From assembly GCA_036655355.1 (NCBI GenBank), contig JAVVQG010000009.1, positions 104,656 through 168,655 of the forward strand: 64,000 nucleotides of DNA, given 5' to 3'. How positions within the stretch are numbered: the first letter of the stretch is position 1; every line of letters starts with the position of its first letter. This document shows positions 59,848 through 64,000 of the stretch, in pieces. The notes below the pieces were generated by a model, which worked only from the letters and a program-made list of their open reading frames with translations, made no database searches and was not told the DNA's origin. The stretch is from JAUNSR01 sp036655355 (lineage in GTDB: Bacteria; Bacteroidota; Bacteroidia; Bacteroidales; JAUNSR01). The position numbers and the translations under genes were made by a program.

Positions 59848-61122
59848 ATGAATCAGAAAATTACCCAAATTGCTCTTTGGACAAGCCGAATTCTGTTCGG
59901 TTTTACTTTTTTATTCTCTGGTTTTGTAAAAGCGGTAGACCCCATGGGATCCTCTTATAAATTTGTAGATTACTTCAGGGCTTTTGACTTGACTTTTTTA
60001 AATGATATTGCTATTCCTTTAGCTATTATCTTAGCTGCTTTAGAGTTTACGATCGGAGCAAGTATTCTGTTTGGTTCTTATAGAAAAACATCTGCTTGGT
60101 CGGCTTTGATTTTCATGGGATTCTTCACCCCTCTTACCCTTTATCTGGCTTTGAAAAATCCGGTGACAGATTGCGGATGTTTTGGCGATGCATTGGTATT
60201 ATCGAATTGGGAAACCTTCGGGAAAAATATAGTATTGTTATTATTAGCAATATTCATTTTCATTAAAAGAGAGATTATTCGGCCTCTCTTTATGGAATCA
60301 TTAGCTTGGATTCCAACTTTCTATGCTTTCTGTTTTTCAGTTGGCATCTCAATAGCAGGAATTACAAATCTGCCGATTCTTGATTTCAGACCTTATAAGG
60401 TTGGAGTGAATATTGAAGAAGCGATGCAGCTCCCGGAAGGAACTAGCACTGAATATATTCTTGTGTATGAAAAAGAGGGAGTAAAAAAGGAGTTTACACT
60501 TGACAATTATCCAGCTGATGACAACAGTTGGACGTTTATTGAAAGTAAAACAGTACTTCCTAAGGGGATAAAACAGCCTGCAATAAAAGATTTTTTTCTT
60601 ACAAATGAGAATGGAGAAATTGTTACTCAAGATATTTTATTATCCGAAGGTTACACATTCTTACTTCTCTCTCCTGATCTTTCAATAGCAGACGTCAACT
60701 ATATCGATCGAATAAATGAAACATTCGATTATGCGAAAGAAAATGGATACCATTTCTATTTGGTAACGGCAAATGACACTCAGAAACTACATGAATGGTC
60801 AGAAGGTACTGGCGCTGAATACCCTGTTCTTTTCAGTGATATAACAATTATCGAAACAATTATCCGATCAAATCCGGGAATGGTACTACTTCACGAAGGT
60901 ACTATCTTGTGGAAAAAATCTCCTAAGGAATTTCCTACAGAAACTGAATTGAATGGACCACTTAATCTATCTGATCTGGGAAGTGAAGAAAAAATTAACG
61001 TGTCAAACGTAATTTTGTCCTGTATTCTGATTTTCTTTGCTCCGATTCTTGTAATTTTGTTCTTCGAAAAAACAATCGGACGTTTCTTTGACAGAAGAAA
61101 AAAAGTTATCTCAAATAAATGA
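59848..61122 (+). CDS. BT_3928-type DoxX/MauE-like membrane protein with thioredoxin-like domain
   Basis: 424 residues. DoxX/MauE-like four-helix membrane part (residues ~5-180) with FTFLFSGFVKAVDPMGSSYKFVDYF and a Cys pair PVTDCGCFGDAL; a periplasmic domain with a thioredoxin-like profile (TFLLLSPDL..DYAKENGYHFYLVTAND) and a C-terminal helix. Similar family proteins are called BT_3928 family. Electron-transfer role across the membrane is inferred from the DoxX/MauE relation. Confidence 0.82.
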   Translation: MNQKITQIALWTSRILFGFTFLFSGFVKAVDPMGSSYKFVDYFRAFDLTFLNDIAIPLAIILAALEFTIGASILFGSYRKTSAWSALIFMGFFTPLTLYLALKNPVTDCGCFGDALVLSNWETFGKNIVLLLLAIFIFIKREIIRPLFMESLAWIPTFYAFCFSVGISIAGITNLPILDFRPYKVGVNIEEAMQLPEGTSTEYILVYEKEGVKKEFTLDNYPADDNSWTFIESKTVLPKGIKQPAIKDFFLTNENGEIVTQDILLSEGYTFLLLSPDLSIADVNYIDRINETFDYAKENGYHFYLVTANDTQKLHEWSEGTGAEYPVLFSDITIIETIIRSNPGMVLLHEGTILWKKSPKEFPTETELNGPLNLSDLGSEEKINVSNVILSCILIFFAPILVILFFEKTIGRFFDRRKKVISNK

Positions 61123-61243
61123 ATATACTTTTCTTAGGTCAGTATAAATACAGAATATACTTTTAAATTAACGAGAATTTATCTCTTACGATAATGGGTA
61201 TTTAACTTACTCTTTTTTTAATAACAATTAATACAAATCCAAA

Positions 61244-61999
61244 ATGAGAAAGAACATTGTTGCAGGAAACTGGAAAATGAACAAGACTCTTCAGGAAGGT
61301 CTTGCTTTGGCTGAAGAATTAAACGAGGCTTTGGCTGGGAAAACGATTAACTGCGATGTTGTAATCTGTACTCCTTACATTCACTTGGCTCCAGTTTGTG
61401 CTACTATCGATACAGACTTGATCGGTGTTGGTGCTGAAAACTGTGCGGATCACCTTTCTGGTGCTTATACTGGTGAGATTTCTGCTCCTATGATTGCTTC
61501 TACAGGTGCTAAATATGTAATCTTGGGTCACTCTGAGCGTCGTGCTTATTATGGTGAAACAAATGAAATCCTAAAAACAAAAACAAATCTTGTACTTGAG
61601 AACGGATTAACTCCAATCTTCTGTGTAGGTGAAGTTCTTGAAGAAAGAGAAAATGGTACATTCTTTGACGTGGTTAAAACTCAGCTAGAAGAAGCTCTTT
61701 TCGATCTTTCAGCAGAAGACTTTGCTAAAGTTGTTATTGCTTATGAACCAGTTTGGGCAATCGGTACAGGTAAAACTGCATCTCCTGCACAAGCTCAGGA
61801 AATTCACGCTTTCATCCGTGAAACAATTGCAAACAAATATGGAAAAGAAATCGCAGATAACACTTCAATCCTTTATGGCGGTAGCTGCAACGCTTCTAAT
61901 GCAAAAGAATTGTTCGCTAACCCGGATGTTGATGGCGGTTTGATCGGTGGTGCCGCTTTGAAAGTTGATACTTTCATGCCAATCATTGAAGCATTTTGA
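61244..61999 (+). CDS. tpiA: Triosephosphate isomerase
   Basis: 251 residues. MRKNIVAGNWKMNKTLQEGL start, ILGHSERRAYYGE (catalytic His), AYEPVWAIGTGKTASP (catalytic Glu) and YGGSCNASNAKELFANPDVDGGLIGGAAL. Interconverts DHAP and glyceraldehyde-3-phosphate. 121-bp gap before and a terminator after. Confidence 0.98.
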   Translation: MRKNIVAGNWKMNKTLQEGLALAEELNEALAGKTINCDVVICTPYIHLAPVCATIDTDLIGVGAENCADHLSGAYTGEISAPMIASTGAKYVILGHSERRAYYGETNEILKTKTNLVLENGLTPIFCVGEVLEERENGTFFDVVKTQLEEALFDLSAEDFAKVVIAYEPVWAIGTGKTASPAQAQEIHAFIRETIANKYGKEIADNTSILYGGSCNASNAKELFANPDVDGGLIGGAALKVDTFMPIIEAF

Positions 62000-62059
62000 T
62001 TAATCACCACAAGTGATTTTTAATAATGTACTTCCATCTGAATAATTCAGAATTATAAT

Positions 62060-62096
62060 AAAAGGCCATTTCCTTACAGAGATGGCCTTTTATCTT
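62060..62096 (+). terminator. Intrinsic terminator
   Basis: AAAAGGCCAT / ATGGCCTTTT stem with a 12-nt loop and TATCTTT tail, after tpiA. Confidence 0.8.
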
Positions 62097-62156
62097 TGGA
62101 TATATCCTTATCTTTTTTCTATTGATGTAATTATTCTAATTTCCAAAAGCTTTGTT

Positions 62157-62164
62157 TATCTTTG
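62157..62164 (+). promoter_or_regulatory. Bacteroidota -7 promoter element (SPOR gene)
   Basis: TATCTTTG, 17 bp before the ATG at 62182; very short leader expected. Confidence 0.6.
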
Positions 62165-62181
62165 TGACAAAGAAATCCCTT

Positions 62182-62688
62182 ATGATAAGAAAATCGCTGT
62201 CTGTTTCTATACTGCTAAGTATATCTTATTTACTTTTCGGACAAACTCAGACCGAAAAACAAACGATGATAAATAATCTCCGCTCCTATTCTCCAGGAAA
62301 AGGAGAAGTACATATTTTCCAAGATTCTAAACTGGATTCTTTAATGAATAAGCCATCGATTTCAGGTAATGTCGAAAACATTAATGGTGAAATGTTTGTG
62401 ACTACAAGAGGGTGGAGAATCCAAATTTTTTCAGGAAACAATCAAAAACAGTCTAAAAGTGAAGCTTATGAAAAGGAAAAATTAATTAAAGATATTTTCC
62501 CCGAAGCTGATACTTATGTAAGTTTTAAATCTCCATTTTGGAGATTACGTGTAGGAAACTTCAGAACATCTGAAGAGGCTCATGCGATGCTACGTGACTT
62601 GAAAAGAAATTTTCCCAATTGGAAAGAGATGAGAATCGTTGACGATCTTATTAAATTCCCGCTTTATCAAACCAATTCACCTAATTAA
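62182..62688 (+). CDS. SPOR-domain secreted protein
   Basis: 168 residues from MIRKSLSVSILLSISYLLFG at 62182 with signal peptide; the 10-codon-longer frame lies over the promoter. C-terminal SPOR domain (GWRIQIFSGNNQKQSKSEAYEKEKLIKDIFPEADTYVSFKSPFWRLRVGNFRTSEEAHAM) binds denuded peptidoglycan, pointing to cell-envelope or division function. folE starts 11 bp later. Confidence 0.88.
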   Translation: MIRKSLSVSILLSISYLLFGQTQTEKQTMINNLRSYSPGKGEVHIFQDSKLDSLMNKPSISGNVENINGEMFVTTRGWRIQIFSGNNQKQSKSEAYEKEKLIKDIFPEADTYVSFKSPFWRLRVGNFRTSEEAHAMLRDLKRNFPNWKEMRIVDDLIKFPLYQTNSPN

Positions 62689-62699
62689 GAAAACCGTTA

Positions 62700-63293
62700 A
62701 TGCAGTTACAAGAAAATATAATAATCTCTTCTCTTGATGAGAAAAGAGAAAAGTTAATGCATCATTATGAAAGCATTTTAGAATTATTAGGTGAAGATAT
62801 TGAACGAGAAGGGCTTATTAAAACTCCTTACCGGGTTGCCAAAGCGATGCAATTCTTAACAAACGGTTACCATCAGGATCCTTCTGAAATTATAAAAGGA
62901 GCAATGTTTCGAGAAGATTATAGACAAATGGTTATTGTTAAAGATATTGACTTCTACTCAATGTGTGAACACCACATGTTACCATTTTTCGGTAAAGCAC
63001 ATGTTGCTTATATTCCGAACAAATACATAACCGGCCTCAGTAAAATACCACGTGTAGTAGATGTTTTCGCCAGACGACTTCAAGTTCAAGAACGTTTGAC
63101 TATGCAAATTAAAAATTGCATTCAAGACACACTTAATCCCCTTGGAGTAATGGTCGTGATTGAAGCTCAACATATGTGTATGCAGATGAGAGGAATAGAA
63201 AAACAAAATTCTGTAACTACAACTTCAGATTTCTCCGGTGCATTCTCCGAACTTAAAACAAGAGAAGAATTTATTAGTTTAATTAAAAAATAA
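62700..63293 (+). CDS. folE: GTP cyclohydrolase I
   Basis: 197 residues. GLIKTPYRVAKAMQFLTNGY, FYSMCEHHMLPFFGKAHVAYIPN (zinc Cys and His), LSKIPRVVDVFARRLQVQERLT and MCMQMRGIEKQNSVTTTSDFSGAF. First step of tetrahydrofolate synthesis, complementing the pab operon at 40-42 kb. Co-transcribed with the SPOR gene. Confidence 0.97.
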   Translation: MQLQENIIISSLDEKREKLMHHYESILELLGEDIEREGLIKTPYRVAKAMQFLTNGYHQDPSEIIKGAMFREDYRQMVIVKDIDFYSMCEHHMLPFFGKAHVAYIPNKYITGLSKIPRVVDVFARRLQVQERLTMQIKNCIQDTLNPLGVMVVIEAQHMCMQMRGIEKQNSVTTTSDFSGAFSELKTREEFISLIKK

Positions 63294-63432
63294 TTAATTT
63301 AGGCTATCTCTTAAATGCTTTTCCCATTAAATTTCAACTAAAAATCCTTGAAGTATTTTTGAACGTCCTTACCTTTATTCACAAATACCGAATTCTAAGA
63401 GAGATTGAGGATTACTATAATAAGCTTTTTTT

Positions 63433-63481
63433 AAAACAAAAGATTCATTCTTACTTAATCAAAGGGTGAATCTTTTGTTTT
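63433..63481. terminator. Intrinsic terminator after folE
   Basis: 15-bp perfect stem AAAACAAAAGATTCA / TGAATCTTTTGTTTT with a 19-nt loop, A run upstream and T run within, usable both ways. Confidence 0.88.
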
Positions 63482-63590
63482 ATATGAACTTTCTCAATTG
63501 TATTTATGTTTGAGAATTGATTTAAGCAGTTCCTTACATTAAAATTTTTATGATCTTAATTAGTCTCCCAGGAAATCCCATAATTTAGAT

Positions 63591-63650
63591 ACATATAGAA
63601 GAAGGACTTCTTGTTACAATTACGTAACAAGAAGTCCTTCTTCTATATGT
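63591..63650. repeat. Perfect 27-bp inverted repeat
   Basis: Arms 63591-63617 and 63624-63650 are exact reverse complements, loop AATTAC. Left arm starts acatatagaagaagg and ends cttgttac. Much longer than a usual terminator stem; no gene adjacent. Could be a very stable terminator, a protein-binding palindrome or a mini-element end. Confidence 0.9.
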
Positions 63651-63656
63651 ATAATA

Positions 63657-63938
63657 TTTATTTCCTCTATGAATATTTTACTTCAAGTCTAATGCACCAG
63701 CTATAAACTTTTATCTGGATAACTCAACTTTCGGTGAGCTATGGCGATTTCATTTGTATATATCTATTTTTTTATATCAAGGTCAAATGCGCCATCTATA
63801 TACCTTTATTGGGTATCTCATCTTTCGGTGAGCTATGGCGATTTCATTTGTATATAATCTATTTTTTACATCAAGGTCAAATGTGCCATCTATATACCTT
63901 TATTGGGTATCTCATCTTTCGATGAGCTATGGCGATTT
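63657..63938 (-). repeat. Tandem array of three structured intercistronic units
   Basis: Units 63751-63844 and 63845-63938 (94 bp each) plus a diverged one at 63657-63750. Minus-strand order: ATG, AAATCGCCAT arm, TAG (giving a 4-codon frame ATG AAA TCG CCA TAG), hairpin CTCAYC-GAAA-GATGAG, hairpin ATACC..GGTAT, return arm ATGGCGCATTT, tail gaccttgatgtaaaaaatag, next ATG. Same element as copies 1-5. Confidence 0.85.
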
Positions 63939-63967
63939 CATTTCCAAACGTCTTAAAACAAGAAAAG

Positions 63968-63993
63968 CTCGTCGATTACTCGACAAGCTTTCT
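63968..63993. terminator. Hairpin at the window edge
   Basis: AAGCTCGTCGA-TTAC-TCGACAAGCTT with one wobble, flanked by A and T-rich sequence; likely a terminator of a gene beyond the window edge, usable on either strand. Confidence 0.65.
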
Positions 63994-64000
63994 TTAAAAA

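Larger units (their letters stand above)
63294..64000. other. Gene-free region with terminator, palindrome and repeat array
   Basis: 707 bp. Contains the folE terminator (63433-63481), a 27-bp perfect inverted repeat (63591-63650), three structured-repeat units (63657-63938) and a hairpin at 63968-63993. No open frame worth calling; a frame at 63734-63925 is made of repeat sequence. Confidence 0.7.

Noticed and set aside
63734..63925. Plus-strand open frame of 63 codons
   Set aside because: Composed of repeat units on the strand opposite to the element.
1..64000. tRNA, rRNA, tmRNA, prophage or insertion sequence
   Set aside because: No cloverleaf, TTCGAAT-type T-loop cluster, transposase, integrase or phage gene was recognised by reading; a tRNAscan or ISfinder search was not possible.

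Overview
The window looks like chromosomal DNA of a Bacteroidales (Bacteroidota) bacterium. Evidence: many start regions carry a TAnnTTTG -7 element instead of a sigma70 -10 box, purine-rich Shine-Dalgarno sites are scarce, and gene families typical of the order are present (PCMD-domain protein, patatin/BamA fusion, two-copy DUF1599 protein, DoxX/thioredoxin-like BT_3928-type protein next to tpiA-SPOR-folE, split his and thi operons with hisB fusion and ThiH). No rRNA, tRNA, phage, transposase or CRISPR locus was recognised. Most of the window is core metabolism.

Layout: 1-3.8 kb, MntP-type pump (cut by the window edge), UPF1-like helicase and DEAD-box helicase on divergent promoters. 3.8-7.5 kb, a minus-strand membrane glycosylation cassette GtrA-(ArnT-like)-GtrB-GtrA. 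7.6-15.2 kb, a large FAD/Fe-S D-hydroxyacid dehydrogenase, topB-queC, a phosphate-selective-type porin and a small transaldolase. 15.5-20.5 kb, NhaC antiporter, YbjN protein, RluF-type pseudouridine synthase, unknown membrane protein and ECF sigma factor. 20.8-30.4 kb, an Omp85-like barrel and then a sulfate-activation/sulfotransfer operon (cysQ, SLC13 permease, cysC, cysD, cysNC, sulfotransferase, PCMD protein). 30.5-33.2 kb, a phosphodiesterase and an AraC/RclC-like pair.

33.3-42.4 kb holds a complete thiamine operon under a TPP riboswitch (thiD-S-tenI/thiE2-thiE-G-C-H-F) preceded by the p-aminobenzoate operon pabB-pabC-pabA, which links with folE at the far end for folate synthesis. 43-49.6 kb: patatin/BamA fusion, Ric Fe-S repair protein, uracil-DNA-glycosylase-like protein, SnoaL-like protein, membrane AraC regulator, and a 59-residue winged-helix protein. 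49.8-54.5 kb: hisG-D-C-B with a clear histidine leader peptide (five consecutive His codons) and attenuator. 54.7-63.3 kb: YkgJ-type cysteine cluster protein, tpx, TPR protein, DUF1599 protein, DoxX protein, tpiA, SPOR protein and folE.

The least explained signal is a dispersed ~94-104 bp intercistronic repeat, found at six loci (8 units). At the isolated copies it fills the gap between an upstream stop codon or open frame and the ATG of the next gene, in the same orientation as that gene. It can fold as a three-way junction (outer stem, a hairpin that in some copies has a GAAA tetraloop, and a second hairpin), with base-pair-preserving substitutions between copies. Three units stand in tandem near the right edge. 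Other notable points are a CysNC fusion whose kinase half has lost catalytic motifs beside an intact CysC, a Crp/Fnr-type palindrome upstream of ric, two separate 22-bp tandem repeats, and a perfect 27-bp inverted repeat.
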